64,000 nt of DNA from an uncultured Oscillospiraceae bacterium. Lineage in GTDB: Bacteria > Bacillota > Clostridia > Oscillospirales > Oscillospiraceae. Made by a program: the position numbers and the translations under genes. Within the stretch, counting starts at the first letter, position 1; every line of letters starts with the position of its first letter. Of the stretch, positions 15,891 to 24,903 are shown one piece after another. The notes under the pieces were generated by a model. It ran no database searches. It was given only the letters and a program-made list of their open reading frames with translations, and was not told where the DNA came from. Where the stretch lies: positions 1-64,000 of the forward strand of contig CAKTOK010000001.1 in assembly GCA_934589835.1 (NCBI GenBank). Reading direction: 5' to 3'.

Positions 15891-18098
15891 ATGGGCGAGC
15901 GATGCAGCGTGGAGGGCACCGTGGAAGCGGTGATCTTCCAGAACGAGGAAAACGGCTATACGGTGCTGACGCTGGCGGTGGACGGACAGGAGGAGCCGGT
16001 AACGGTGGTGGGGTGCATCCCCTGCGCCGCCGCCGGCGAGGGCATGACCGTCACCGGCGTGTGGGTGAACCATCCCTCCTACGGCCCGCAGCTGACGGCG
16101 GAGAGCGTAGAGCGCCGGATGCCCCGGGAGGAGCAGGACATTGCGGCCTATCTGGGGTCCGGTATCCTCAAGGGCGTGGGACCGGCCACCGCCCAGCGGC
16201 TGGTGGAGCGGTTCGGCACCGACACGCTGCGGGTTCTGGAGGAGGAGCCGGAGCGGCTCCAGACCCTGAAGGGCGTCACCGCCAAGCGGGCCATGGAGCT
16301 GTCCGCCGCCTTTCGGGCGCTGACGGGGCTGCGGCAGGTCATGGAGTTTCTGGCGCGGTACGAGCTGCCGGTGCATTTGGCCATGGCGGTGCAGCGCACC
16401 TACGGCGATGGGGCCATGCAGGCCCTGCGGGACGACCCGTACCTGCTGAGCCGTGAGCAGTACGGCGTGGACTTCGCCGTGACAGATGCCATCGCCCTGA
16501 GCATGGGCTTCGGCGGAGACGACCCCTGCCGGCTGGACGCGGCCATCCTCTATGAATTGAGCCACAACCTCAACAACGGCCACGTGTTCCTGCCGCGGGA
16601 GAAGCTGGTGATGGCCACGGCCCAGCTCATCGGCGTGATGCCGGACGCGGTGGAGCTGGCGCTGGACAAGCTCATCGAGCGGTTCGCCGTGGTGCAGCAG
16701 CCCATCGCCAACGTGACGGGCTGCTATCTGCCGCGGATGTATCAGGCGGAGACGTTCGTAGCCCAGCGGCTCATCGCCATGGTGAAAACACCGGTGGAAA
16801 AGCTGGCGCGGGTGGAAAAGACCATCGCGGACATCGAGAAGGAGCAGGGCGTGGCCTACGCGCCCTTACAGCGGCAGGCGGTGGAGACGGCTGTCGACAG
16901 CGGCGTGCTGCTGCTGACCGGCGGGCCGGGCACCGGCAAGACCACATCGCTGCGGGGCATCGTCACGCTGTACCGGCGAATGGGGCTGGATGTGCTGCTG
17001 CTGGCTCCCACGGGGCGGGCGGCCAAGCGCCTGGCGGAGGTGACGGGGCAGGAGGCCCAGACCATCCACCGGTGCCTCGGCATGAGCTTCAACGACCTGA
17101 CGGGGCAGGTGACCTTCAAGAAGGACGCCAAGGACCCGCTGGAGGCCCACGCCGTCATCGTGGACGAGATGAGCATGGTGGATCTGGAGCTGATGCGGGC
17201 GCTGCTGGAGGCGCTGCGGCCCTCTTGCCGTCTGGTGATGGTGGGCGACCCCGACCAGCTCCCCTCCGTGGGCGCGGGCAACGTGCTGGGCGATCTGCTG
17301 CACAGCGGCGTGATCCCCGCCGTAGCTCTGACGCAGGTGTTCCGGCAGGCGGAGCAGTCCGCCATCATCCGCAACGCCCACGCCGTCAACATGGGGCAGC
17401 CGCCGCGGCTGGACAGCAATCAGGGGGACTTCTTCTTCCTGTGCCGTCGGTCGCCGGAGCGGCTGGTGCAGACGGTGGTGGAGCTGTGCCGTGACCGGCT
17501 GCCCAAAAGCATGGGCGTGGAGGCGTCGCAGATCCAGGTGCTGTCCCCCACCCGGCGGGGCGAATGCGGCACGGTCAGCCTGAACCGCGCCCTGCAGGCG
17601 GCGCTGAACCCGCCGGCGCGGGGCAAGGCCCAGAAGCAGTGGGGCGACATGGTGTTCCGCGTCGGGGACCGGATCATGCAGACGAAAAACAACTACGATG
17701 TGCTGTGGACCAGGGACGACGGTACGGTGGGCAGCGGTATCTTCAACGGCGACGTGGGGGTGATCGAGGACATCGACCCCGCCGGCGAGCTGCTGACCGT
17801 TCGGTTCGACGACCGGACCGCCGTTTACACGGCGGACCTGCTGGCGCAGCTGGACATGGCCTACGCCATGACGGTACATAAATCCCAGGGCAGCGAGTAT
17901 CCGGCAGTGGTGCTGGTGTCCGCGCCGGCGGCGCCGTCCCTGATGGTGCGGGGTGTGCTGTACACCGCCATCACCCGGGCGCGGAAGCTGCTGGTGCTGG
18001 TGGGCGACGATGGGACGCCGGGGAAAATGGCGGCCAATGACCGGCAGCAGCGGCGGTACAGCGGCCTGCGCCGCCGATTGAAGGAGGGAATGGCATGA
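15891..18098 (+). CDS. recD2: RecD2-type ATP-dependent DNA helicase
   Basis: A 735-residue SF1B helicase of RecBC-independent RecD2 type. The N-terminal OB-like region EGTVEAVIFQNEENGYTVL is followed by tandem helix-hairpin-helix segments (GILKGVGPATAQRLVERFG; LQTLKGVTAKRAMEL). The helicase core starts about residue 335 with Walker A GGPGTGKTTSLRG, then DEMSMVDLELM (motif II), GDPDQLPSVGAGNVLGDL (motif III), and the late motif AMTVHKSQGSEYPAVVL. The enzyme unwinds 5'-3' and acts in repair in bacteria such as Deinococcus and Bacillus. ATG 15891 has GGGAGG upstream. Confidence 0.95.
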   Translation: MGERCSVEGTVEAVIFQNEENGYTVLTLAVDGQEEPVTVVGCIPCAAAGEGMTVTGVWVNHPSYGPQLTAESVERRMPREEQDIAAYLGSGILKGVGPATAQRLVERFGTDTLRVLEEEPERLQTLKGVTAKRAMELSAAFRALTGLRQVMEFLARYELPVHLAMAVQRTYGDGAMQALRDDPYLLSREQYGVDFAVTDAIALSMGFGGDDPCRLDAAILYELSHNLNNGHVFLPREKLVMATAQLIGVMPDAVELALDKLIERFAVVQQPIANVTGCYLPRMYQAETFVAQRLIAMVKTPVEKLARVEKTIADIEKEQGVAYAPLQRQAVETAVDSGVLLLTGGPGTGKTTSLRGIVTLYRRMGLDVLLLAPTGRAAKRLAEVTGQEAQTIHRCLGMSFNDLTGQVTFKKDAKDPLEAHAVIVDEMSMVDLELMRALLEALRPSCRLVMVGDPDQLPSVGAGNVLGDLLHSGVIPAVALTQVFRQAEQSAIIRNAHAVNMGQPPRLDSNQGDFFFLCRRSPERLVQTVVELCRDRLPKSMGVEASQIQVLSPTRRGECGTVSLNRALQAALNPPARGKAQKQWGDMVFRVGDRIMQTKNNYDVLWTRDDGTVGSGIFNGDVGVIEDIDPAGELLTVRFDDRTAVYTADLLAQLDMAYAMTVHKSQGSEYPAVVLVSAPAAPSLMVRGVLYTAITRARKLLVLVGDDGTPGKMAANDRQQRRYSGLRRRLKEGMA

Positions 18099-18760
18099 GC
18101 GTCAACGACAGGCTGGACAAGGCCCAGCGGAGCCTGCTGGACTTTTTCTTCCCGCGGCACTGCCCGTTCTGCCGCAGAGTCACGGGGAAGCGGCTGCTGT
18201 GCGAGACCTGCGAGAAGGAGCTGCCCTACTGCGATGAGGTGCGGACCGGCCCCTTCGGACGGTGCGCCGCGCCGCTGTACTATGAGGACGCCGTGCGGGA
18301 GGCCATTCTGGCCTTCAAGTTCAAGGGCCGTCTGGAGGCGCTGGACTGCTTTGGCAGCCTGATGGCCCAGACGGCGGCGGAGCGGTTCGCCGGAGAGTTC
18401 GATGCGGTGACATGGGCGCCGGTCAGCCAGAGGCGGCTGCGAAAGCGGGGCTTCGATCAGGCGCGGTATCTGTGCGCCAGCCTGTGCGTGGACTGGCACA
18501 CCGCGCCGCAGGAGACGCTGCGGAAGGTGCGGGACAATCCGCCCCAGTCCGGATTGGAGGACGCCGCCCAGCGGCGGGCCAACGTGCTGGGCGTGTATGA
18601 GGCGGTGCAGCCGGAGGCCATTGCGGGCAAACGCTTTTTGCTGGTGGACGACATCGTGACCACCGGCGCTACGCTGGGCGAGTGTGTCCGCGTGCTGAAG
18701 GCGGCGGGAGCGGCGGAGGCGGTATGCCTGACGCTGGCCATGACGCGGCCCGACCGCTGA
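18095..18760 (+). CDS. comF: ComF-family phosphoribosyltransferase-like protein
   Basis: A 221-residue protein. The N-terminal four-cysteine zinc motif HCPFC...LLCETC (Cys23, 26, 36, 39) is followed by the ComF region AILAFKFKGR, the RLRKRGFDQA block, and a PRPP-loop FLLVDDIVTTGATLGEC (about 187-203). ComF proteins are needed for uptake of transforming DNA in Bacillus and Haemophilus and may link priA helicase to competence. The ATG overlaps the recD2 stop (ATGA), so recD2 and comF are coupled. No other competence gene lies in the window, so a role in transformation is unproven. Confidence 0.92.
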   Translation: MSVNDRLDKAQRSLLDFFFPRHCPFCRRVTGKRLLCETCEKELPYCDEVRTGPFGRCAAPLYYEDAVREAILAFKFKGRLEALDCFGSLMAQTAAERFAGEFDAVTWAPVSQRRLRKRGFDQARYLCASLCVDWHTAPQETLRKVRDNPPQSGLEDAAQRRANVLGVYEAVQPEAIAGKRFLLVDDIVTTGATLGECVRVLKAAGAAEAVCLTLAMTRPDR

Positions 18761-18828
18761 CGGTATGGAACCGGTCAAAACCGTGCAGAATGAAATATGA
18801 ATATTTGGTGACAAAGGGGAAGACCCTA

Positions 18829-18857
18829 TTGCAAAAACGGAAACCTGCCGGTATAAT
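18829..18857 (+). promoter_or_regulatory. Promoter of mreB-like gene
   Basis: TTGCAA, 17-nt spacer, perfect TATAAT, 66 nt before the preferred ATG. Confidence 0.82.
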
Positions 18858-18923
18858 AATTGTTCAGAGAATCAGGCAGGAATGCCATAAAACACCAGAA
18901 GAAAAGATATGAGGTGCAATCGT

Positions 18924-19955
18924 ATGTGTGCATTTGCAAAGGATATCGGCATCGACCTCGGCACCGCCTCGGTGCTGGTTTATGTGAAGGGCAAGGGCGT
19001 TGTGCTCAATGAGCCGTCGGTGGTGGCCATCGACAAGAACACCGGCAAGCTGCTGAAGGTGGGCGGCGACGCGCAGGCCATGCTGGGCCGTACCCCCGGC
19101 AACATCGTGGCCATCCGTCCCCTGCGGGAGGGCGTGATCTCCGACTACGACATGACGGAGCGGATGCTCCGGGAGTTTCTGCATAAGGTCACCGGCGGCT
19201 TCCAGCTGTTCAAGCCCCGGGTCATCATCTGCGTGCCCTCCGGCATCACGGAGGTGGAGGAGCGCGCCGTGGTGGATGCGGGCATTCAGGCCGGCGCCCG
19301 CCGGGTGTACCTCATCGAGGAGCCGGTGGCGGCTGCCATCGGCGCGGGCATCGACATCGCCAAGCCCGACGGCCACATGGTGGTGGACATCGGCGGCGGC
19401 ACCAGCGATATCGCCGTCATCTCCCTGAGCGGCGTGGTGGAGAGCGCCTCCATCAAGGTGGCCGGCGACCAGTTCAACGAGTCCATCGTCAAGTATATGC
19501 GCCGCAAGCACAATGTACTGGTGGGCGAGCGCACCGCCGAGCTGATGAAGATGGAGATCGGCTGCGTGTTCCCCAAGGAGCAGGAGACATCCATCGAGAT
19601 CAAGGGCCGCTGCCTGATGACGGGTCTGCCCAAGGTCATCACCGTCACCTCCACCGAGATGCTGGAGGCCTTCGAGGAGCCGGTGGAGCGCATTCTGGAG
19701 GCGGTCCACGGCGTGCTGGAGCGCACCCCGCCGGAGCTGGTGGCCGATATCTCCAACAACGGCATCGTCATGACCGGCGGCGGCAGTCTGGTGGACGGCT
19801 TTGACCGGCTGATCGAGGCCCGCACCGGCATCCACACCATGGTGGCCGAGGACGCCATCTCCTGCGTGGCCGAGGGCACCGGCAAGAGTCTGGACTCCCT
19901 GAACGCCATGACGGACGGCACGGTAAACCTGTCCCGCCGCAAGCAAATGAACTGA
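18924..19955 (+). CDS. mreB: MreB/Mbl-family actin-like cell-shape protein
   Basis: A 343-residue actin-like ATPase. Phosphate-1 loop is DIGIDLGTASVLVY, the connect/phosphate-2 region is VDIGGGTSDIAVISL, and the adenosine motif is MTGGGSLVDGFDRLI. Length and colinearity match MreB, Mbl or MreBH; which paralogue it is cannot be decided, and mreC/mreD are not adjacent, which favours an Mbl-like standalone copy. ATG 18924 (MCAFAKDIG) has GAGGTG eight nt upstream; an ATG at 18909 lies before that site and is less likely. The product forms membrane-bound filaments that guide cell-wall synthesis. It has its own promoter and terminator. Confidence 0.93.
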   Translation: MCAFAKDIGIDLGTASVLVYVKGKGVVLNEPSVVAIDKNTGKLLKVGGDAQAMLGRTPGNIVAIRPLREGVISDYDMTERMLREFLHKVTGGFQLFKPRVIICVPSGITEVEERAVVDAGIQAGARRVYLIEEPVAAAIGAGIDIAKPDGHMVVDIGGGTSDIAVISLSGVVESASIKVAGDQFNESIVKYMRRKHNVLVGERTAELMKMEIGCVFPKEQETSIEIKGRCLMTGLPKVITVTSTEMLEAFEEPVERILEAVHGVLERTPPELVADISNNGIVMTGGGSLVDGFDRLIEARTGIHTMVAEDAISCVAEGTGKSLDSLNAMTDGTVNLSRRKQMN

Positions 19956-19962
19956 CATCCCG

Positions 19963-19988
19963 AAAAGCGGCCGTAAGGCCGCTTTTTT
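19963..19988 (+). terminator. Terminator after mreB
   Basis: AAAAGCGGCC pairs with GGCCGCTTTT around GTAA, ending in six T. Confidence 0.9.
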
Positions 19989-20010
19989 CCCGCTTTTTGC
20001 CCATACCCCC

Positions 20011-20039
20011 TTGCGCTCGGCGGGCAAACGCGTTACTAT
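20011..20039 (+). promoter_or_regulatory. Promoter of the aminotransferase gene
   Basis: TTGCGC, 17-nt spacer, TACTAT. The transcript would start about 40 nt before the ATG. Confidence 0.62.
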
Positions 20040-20085
20040 GAAATGAGCCGGAGCACAACATCATTTTCATAAGGAGGCAACGAGT

Positions 20086-21276
20086 ATGAGGTTTTCCAGC
20101 AAGGTACTGAAGTGCGGCCTGTCCCCCATGCGGAAGTTCCATCCATACGCGGTGGCGGCGGAGGCCAAGGGCAAGAAGATCTATCATCTGAACATCGGCC
20201 AGCCGGACATTGAGACGCCCAAGGCGTATTTCGAGGCAGTCCGGCACTTCGATCTGCCGGTGCTGGCCTACGCGCCGTCTCCCGGTATTCCGGAGCTGAT
20301 CGCCGCGGTGCAGAGATACTACGACGCGCTGGGAATGCACTTTGAAACGGGCGATATCCTGATCACCAACGGCGGCAGCGAGGCTCTGCAGATCGCCATG
20401 AACTGCATCCTCGACGATGGGGACGAGATCCTGATCCCCGAGCCGTTTTATCCCAATTACAACACCATGGCCTACACCTGCGGCGCCAGCATCCACCCCA
20501 TCCCCACGTCGCCCCATGACGGCTATCACTACGCCGATCGGGCCAAGGTGGAGGCGGAGATCAACGAGCATACCCGCGCCATCATGGTCACCAATCCGGG
20601 CAATCCCACCGGCGCTGTGCTGACGCCGGAGGAGATGCGGATGATGGTGGACATCGCCAAGGAGCACGACCTGTTCATCATCGGCGATGAGGCGTACCGC
20701 GAGTTCGTCTATGCCGGCGAGCCGCTGCAATCCATGGGGCAGTTCGACGACGCCGCCGAGAACGTCATTGTCATCGACACCGTTTCCAAGCGGTTCTCCG
20801 CCTGCGGCGCCCGCATCGGCTGCATGATCTCCCGCAACAAGGAGCTGATGGCGCAGGCCATGAAGTACGCCCAGTGCCGTCTGTCCGTGCCCACACTGGA
20901 CCAGGTGGCCGCTGCCGCGCTGTACACCGTCGGCCCCGACTACTTTGCCGCCGTCCGTGAGGAGTACAAGCGCCGCCGCGATACGGTGGTCAATAAGCTG
21001 CACGAGATACCCGGCGTGGTCTGCGAGTGCCCCCGCGGCGCCTTCTACATCATGGCCGCCCTGCCTGTGGACGATGCCGACGCCTTCCAGAAGTGGCTGC
21101 TGGAGGAGTTCGAGGACAACGGCGACACCGTGATGTTCGCCCCCGGCGAGCCCTTCTACGGTACCCCCGGCAAGGGAAAGAACGAGATCCGCATCGCCTA
21201 TGTGCTGAAGCAGGCGGACCTGGAGCGCGCCATGGACCTGCTGGCCAAGGGTATCGCCGCCTACAACGCCCGGTAA
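20086..21276 (+). CDS. Class I PLP-dependent aminotransferase (aspartate aminotransferase-like)
   Basis: A 396-residue fold-type I enzyme. Visible features are the N-terminal LNIGQPDIETP, the cofactor-phosphate region TNGGSEALQ, the NPGNPTGAVL motif, DEAYREFVY, the Schiff-base lysine in TVSKRFSACGARIG (Lys235), and the C-terminal arginine in KNEIRIAYVL. This is the AspC/AlaT-like subgroup that transfers amino groups from glutamate-family donors to 2-oxo acids; substrate choice cannot be read. The start has AAGGAGG eight nt upstream. The gene is monocistronic and ends at a terminator shared with the convergent ATPase gene. Confidence 0.93.
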   Translation: MRFSSKVLKCGLSPMRKFHPYAVAAEAKGKKIYHLNIGQPDIETPKAYFEAVRHFDLPVLAYAPSPGIPELIAAVQRYYDALGMHFETGDILITNGGSEALQIAMNCILDDGDEILIPEPFYPNYNTMAYTCGASIHPIPTSPHDGYHYADRAKVEAEINEHTRAIMVTNPGNPTGAVLTPEEMRMMVDIAKEHDLFIIGDEAYREFVYAGEPLQSMGQFDDAAENVIVIDTVSKRFSACGARIGCMISRNKELMAQAMKYAQCRLSVPTLDQVAAAALYTVGPDYFAAVREEYKRRRDTVVNKLHEIPGVVCECPRGAFYIMAALPVDDADAFQKWLLEEFEDNGDTVMFAPGEPFYGTPGKGKNEIRIAYVLKQADLERAMDLLAKGIAAYNAR

Positions 21277-21288
21277 ACGGATACACGC

Positions 21289-21321
21289 AAAAAAAGAAAG
21301 CCCTTTTGGGCTTTCTTTTTT
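21289..21321. terminator. Bidirectional terminator between aminotransferase and P-type ATPase
   Basis: AAAAAAGAAAGCCC pairs with GGGCTTTCTTTTTT around TTTT. It is symmetrical, with A and T runs suited to both convergent genes. Confidence 0.9.
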
Positions 21322-21329
21322 GCGCTTAT

Positions 21330-23969
21330 TTACTTCGCCGCTTTGCGTCTGGCGGCGCGGCGCTGGATGAGCTTCACCAGCTCCACCACCGGAAGGACCA
21401 GGAAGGCCAGGGCCAGGGCCACGCCGTACTCCGTCCAGCTGACGGGGGTGAAGCCGAAAGCGTTGGCGATGACGGGCACCTCCAGCACCAGTGTTGTCAG
21501 AGCCAGCGAGCCGATCATCGCGCCCCACAGCACCTTGTTGTGGCTGGGCAGCGAGAACACGCTCTTGCGCTGGGAGCGCATATTGAAGCTGTGGAAGATC
21601 TCGCACATACTCATGGTCAGGAAGGCCATGGTCATACCGTCGTTGGACACGCCCTTGGGCATCTCAAAATAGCCCACCTCCATGCAGTGTCCGATGATGT
21701 AGGAGGTCATGGTGATGATCGTGATCAGCACGCCCTGATACAGGATGTCAAAGCCCAGGCCACCGGCGAAGATGCCGTCCTTGCTGTCCCGGGGCGGGCG
21801 GGTCATGGTATCCGGCTCACCCTTCTCCAGACCAAGGGCCAGGGCAGGGAAGCAGTCGGTGATCAGGTTGATAAACAGCAGGTGCACCGGGTTCAGCAGT
21901 GTGAAGCCCAGCAGCGTGGCGAAGAACACGCCCAGCACCTCACTCATGTTGCTGGCCAGCAGGAACTGGATGGCCTTGCGGATGTTGTCATAGATCTGAC
22001 GGCCCTCGCCCACGGCGGAGACGATGGTGGCAAAGTTGTCGTCGGACAGTACCATGTCCGCCACATTCTTGGTGACATCGGTGCCGGTGATGCCCATGCC
22101 CACGCCGATGTCGGCGGACTTGATGCTGGGCGCGTCGTTGACGCCATCGCCGGTCATGGCGGTGATGGCGCCCTTGCGCCGCCAGGCGTTGACGATGCGG
22201 ACCTTATGCTCCGGCTGAACGCGGGCGTAGACGCCGTAGTTCTCGATGACGTTGTCCAGCTCCTCATCGGTCAGGCTGTCCAGCGCGCTGCCGGTCACAG
22301 CCTGCGAGGCGTCGGTGATGATGCCCAGCTCCTTGGCGATGGCTACGGCGGTATCCTTGTGGTCGCCGGTGATCATCACAGGACGGATGCCGGCGGCGCG
22401 GCACTGGGCCACGGCGTCCTTCACCTCGGGCCGGACGGGGTCGATCATGCCGGCAAGGCCGATGAAGCACAGCTGCTGCTCCAGCTCCTCCGGCTCCAGC
22501 TTGTCGGGCAGGCTGTCGTACAGCCGCTCCGCCGCGGCCAGCACCCGCAGGGCCTTGTCGGCCATGGCCTTGTTGTCCGCCAGAATGGCGCTGCGCTTTT
22601 CCTCCGTCAGGGGGAGGATCGCGCCGTTCTCCGTATAGTGGGTGCAGCGGCGCAGCACCTCGTCGGGCGCGCCCTTGGTGTACTGGATGAAGCCGGTGTC
22701 CGTGCGGTGGATAGTGGACATCATCTTCCGGCTGGAGTCGAAGGGCGCCTCGGCGCAGCGGGGCTGCCGGTTCTCCAGACGGGGCTTGGGACAGCCGTTG
22801 GCCGCGCCGAAGTTCACCAGCGCCGCCTCGGTGGGCTCGCCCTGTGCGCCGCCGTCCTCCAGAATGGCGTCGTTGCAGAGGGTCATGGCGGTGGCCAGCA
22901 GGGTCAGAGGACCGGTGTGCTCCACCACCGTCATCTTGTTCTGGGTCAGGGTGCCGGTCTTGTCGGAGCAGATGACCTGCGTGCAGCCCAGCGTCTCCAC
23001 GGCGGTCAGGCGGCGGATGACGGCGTGCTGCTTGCTCATGTTGGTGACGCCGATGCTCAGCACCACCGTCACCACCGTGGCAAGGCCCTCGGGAATAGCG
23101 GCCACGGCCAGAGAAACGGCCACCATGAAGGTCTCCAGGATGGCGGTGAGGGAATAGTCGCCCACCACCAGCAGGTCAAAGACGAAGATGAACACGCAGA
23201 TGCCCAGCACCAGCTTGCTGAGCGTCTTGCCCAGCTGAGTCAGCTTGCGCTGGAGGGGCGTCTGCTCCTCCTCGGTCTGGGCCAGCACATGGGCGATCTT
23301 GCCCATCTCCGTATCCATGCCGGTGGCGGTGATGACGGCTCTGCCGCGGCCATAGACCACGGTGCTGCCCATGTAGCACATATTTTTCCGGTCGCCCAGC
23401 GGCACCTCGCTGCCGGTCAGCAGCTCCACCGCCTTGGTGACGGGGACGCTCTCTCCGGTAAGCGCGGCCTCCTCAATTTTCAGAGAAGCGCACTCCAGCA
23501 GCCGCCCATCGGCGGGAATGGCGTCGCCGGCCTCCAGCACCACCACGTCGCCGGGCACCAGCTGGCTGCTCTCCACCACCAGCTGGTGGCCGTCCCGCAG
23601 CACCTTGCACCTGGCAGCGGTCATGGACTGGAGCGCCTCAATGGCGGCCTCGGCCTTGCTCTCCTGCACCACGCCCAGAATGGCGTTGAGCAGCACCACG
23701 GCCAGAATGATAAACACCTCCGTGAAGCTCTCACCGCTGAGCGCGTTGGTGACGGCGGAGACCGCCGCCGCGGCCATGAGGATCAGCAGCATGGGATCCT
23801 TCAGCTGGGTCAGAAAGCGCTGGAGGAGGGAGGGCTTTTCCGCCTCCTTCAGCTTGTTGGGGCCGAACTTGGCGAGGCGCGCCTCCGCCTCCGCCGCCGT
23901 CAGGCCCTGAGACGAGCTGTGCAGCTCGTCCAGTACCTCCTGGGGGGAGAGATTGTAGTCGTTACGCAT
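21330..23969 (-). CDS. P-type cation-transporting ATPase (P2 type), probable Mn2+/Ca2+ exporter
   Basis: An 879-residue P2-type ATPase. Visible parts are the N-terminal cation ATPase domain (LTAAEAEARLAKFGPNKL), the actuator loop LTGESVPV, helix M4 with the ion-binding AAIPEGLATVV, the phosphorylation site SDKTGTLTQ (Asp336), the KGAPDEVL nucleotide motif, TGDGVNDAPSIK, and four C-terminal helices ending in a basic tail. The family usually moves Ca2+, but the leader here matches the Mn2+-sensing yybP-ykoY riboswitch, which favours Mn2+ export. ATG 23969 has GGAGAATCC upstream; the longer frame to 24029 would begin inside the leader terminator. Confidence 0.93.
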   Translation of the reverse strand: MRNDYNLSPQEVLDELHSSSQGLTAAEAEARLAKFGPNKLKEAEKPSLLQRFLTQLKDPMLLILMAAAAVSAVTNALSGESFTEVFIILAVVLLNAILGVVQESKAEAAIEALQSMTAARCKVLRDGHQLVVESSQLVPGDVVVLEAGDAIPADGRLLECASLKIEEAALTGESVPVTKAVELLTGSEVPLGDRKNMCYMGSTVVYGRGRAVITATGMDTEMGKIAHVLAQTEEEQTPLQRKLTQLGKTLSKLVLGICVFIFVFDLLVVGDYSLTAILETFMVAVSLAVAAIPEGLATVVTVVLSIGVTNMSKQHAVIRRLTAVETLGCTQVICSDKTGTLTQNKMTVVEHTGPLTLLATAMTLCNDAILEDGGAQGEPTEAALVNFGAANGCPKPRLENRQPRCAEAPFDSSRKMMSTIHRTDTGFIQYTKGAPDEVLRRCTHYTENGAILPLTEEKRSAILADNKAMADKALRVLAAAERLYDSLPDKLEPEELEQQLCFIGLAGMIDPVRPEVKDAVAQCRAAGIRPVMITGDHKDTAVAIAKELGIITDASQAVTGSALDSLTDEELDNVIENYGVYARVQPEHKVRIVNAWRRKGAITAMTGDGVNDAPSIKSADIGVGMGITGTDVTKNVADMVLSDDNFATIVSAVGEGRQIYDNIRKAIQFLLASNMSEVLGVFFATLLGFTLLNPVHLLFINLITDCFPALALGLEKGEPDTMTRPPRDSKDGIFAGGLGFDILYQGVLITIITMTSYIIGHCMEVGYFEMPKGVSNDGMTMAFLTMSMCEIFHSFNMRSQRKSVFSLPSHNKVLWGAMIGSLALTTLVLEVPVIANAFGFTPVSWTEYGVALALAFLVLPVVELVKLIQRRAARRKAAK

Positions 23970-24014
23970 GGGGATTCTCCTTCCTCTATTTCCATATTTT
24001 TGTTTCCACATAAC

Positions 24015-24051
24015 AAAAGACTCATACACAGACCGTGTCTGTGTATGAGTC
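24015..24051 (-). terminator. Leader terminator of the P-type ATPase gene
   Basis: Minus-strand perfect 15-bp stem GACTCATACACAGAC/GTCTGTGTATGAGTC with a three-base loop, followed by TTTTGTTA. Its first arm contains the 3' strand of the riboswitch P1 helix, so the two structures exclude each other. Confidence 0.85.
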
Positions 24052-24143
24052 TCATTCTTTCAGGACACAACGGGCGCGGTGCGCCGGGATGACGGTGTGC
24101 CTCGCCCCGCGAACCGCCGCGGTGCGGAATTACTCCCTCAAAC
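24047..24143 (-). promoter_or_regulatory. yybP-ykoY (manganese) riboswitch aptamer
   Basis: The minus-strand leader starts GAG-GGAGTA-ATTC (24139-24127) and closes with GAAT-GAGA-CTC (24057-24047). This reproduces the P1/internal-loop/P2 arrangement of yybP-ykoY RNAs (GG-GGAGUA-GC with GC-GAGA-CC). A CCGTCATCCCGG element follows the first arm, like the second conserved loop that joins it in the Mn2+ site. P1's 3' strand overlaps the terminator arm, so metal binding should prevent termination (on-switch). The class was recognised by eye, not by a covariance search. Confidence 0.78.
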
Positions 24144-24149
24144 AGCGTT

Positions 24150-24178
24150 ACTATATCGTAGCGAAACGCGTTTGTCAA
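24150..24178 (-). promoter_or_regulatory. Promoter of the P-type ATPase leader
   Basis: Minus-strand TTGACA (24173-24178), 17-nt spacer, TATAGT (24150-24155). Transcription should start near 24143, at the first base of the riboswitch. Confidence 0.85.
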
Positions 24179-24190
24179 GACGGCGAAATG

Positions 24191-24865
24191 TTAAATTTCC
24201 GCCACGGAGGCGCACAGCCGGTCAAAGTAGCGGTAGAAGGGCATCAGGCGCTGAAAGCCGTCGATCACATCCTGCGCCAGCGCGGGGGAGAAGATGCGCT
24301 CGTCCAGCGGCAGCTCATGCTGGAGATGGATGGATTTCCGGTTGTACCACGGGCGCAGCAGCGGCGCGGGGGTGCCCTTGCTGCGGGCATACTCCGGCCC
24401 GCTGAGGGCAAAGACATCCTGCCGGTTGAACTGCCGCACCAGACGGGACAGCTCCTCCGGATGCTGGTCGATGCCGCGGCGGTAGGCGGCCATCAGCGCC
24501 GGACGGGGACACCAGAAGCCCATGCCGTAGCTGTAATAGTCCGGCGCGATCTCAAAATAGAAGGTGGGGCGGCCCGTCCAGTCCTGATCGCCGGTGCGGA
24601 TGCAGAACCAGAGGTGATCCTTGTACGGCCCCTGCCCGTGAAGCCGGCGGGCGTCCCGATAGATGCGGGAGAGCTTCAGCAGGAACGGCTCATCGGGATA
24701 GGCCTCGTGGACGGCGGCGTAGACCTGCTCCGCCAGCGCCCGCGTGGGGGCCAGCAGGTGGTCCTGATAGTCCTGCTTGTGGTCCAGAAACCAGCCCCGT
24801 TCGTTGTTGAAGCGGATGCCCCAGAGGAAATCCACCGTCTCCTGTGTGTAGCCCTGAAATGCCAT
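24191..24865 (-). CDS. DUF2461 domain protein
   Basis: A 224-residue soluble protein. Family features include the N-terminal FLWGIRFNNERGWFLDHKQDYQDHL (written here only as the NNERGWFLDHK core), KLSRIYRDARRLHGQGPYKDH, the FYFEIAPDYYSYGMGF block and the C-terminal YRYFDRLCASV. These match DUF2461 (TIGR02453-like), a widespread family with no proven function. ATG 24865 has GAGGAG eight nt upstream. It has its own promoter and is followed directly by the riboswitch-controlled ATPase on the same strand. No catalytic residues can be assigned. Confidence 0.88.
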   Translation of the reverse strand: MAFQGYTQETVDFLWGIRFNNERGWFLDHKQDYQDHLLAPTRALAEQVYAAVHEAYPDEPFLLKLSRIYRDARRLHGQGPYKDHLWFCIRTGDQDWTGRPTFYFEIAPDYYSYGMGFWCPRPALMAAYRRGIDQHPEELSRLVRQFNRQDVFALSGPEYARSKGTPAPLLRPWYNRKSIHLQHELPLDERIFSPALAQDVIDGFQRLMPFYRYFDRLCASVAEI

Positions 24866-24903
24866 GGTCAACGCTCCTCGGTAAATATTTGTTCCGTTGT
24901 CAT

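Noticed and set aside
21027-24092. A 1,000-codon plus-strand frame across the P-type ATPase
   Set aside because: Antisense of a protein with all P-type motifs; its product is His/Gly/Gln-rich and not protein-like.
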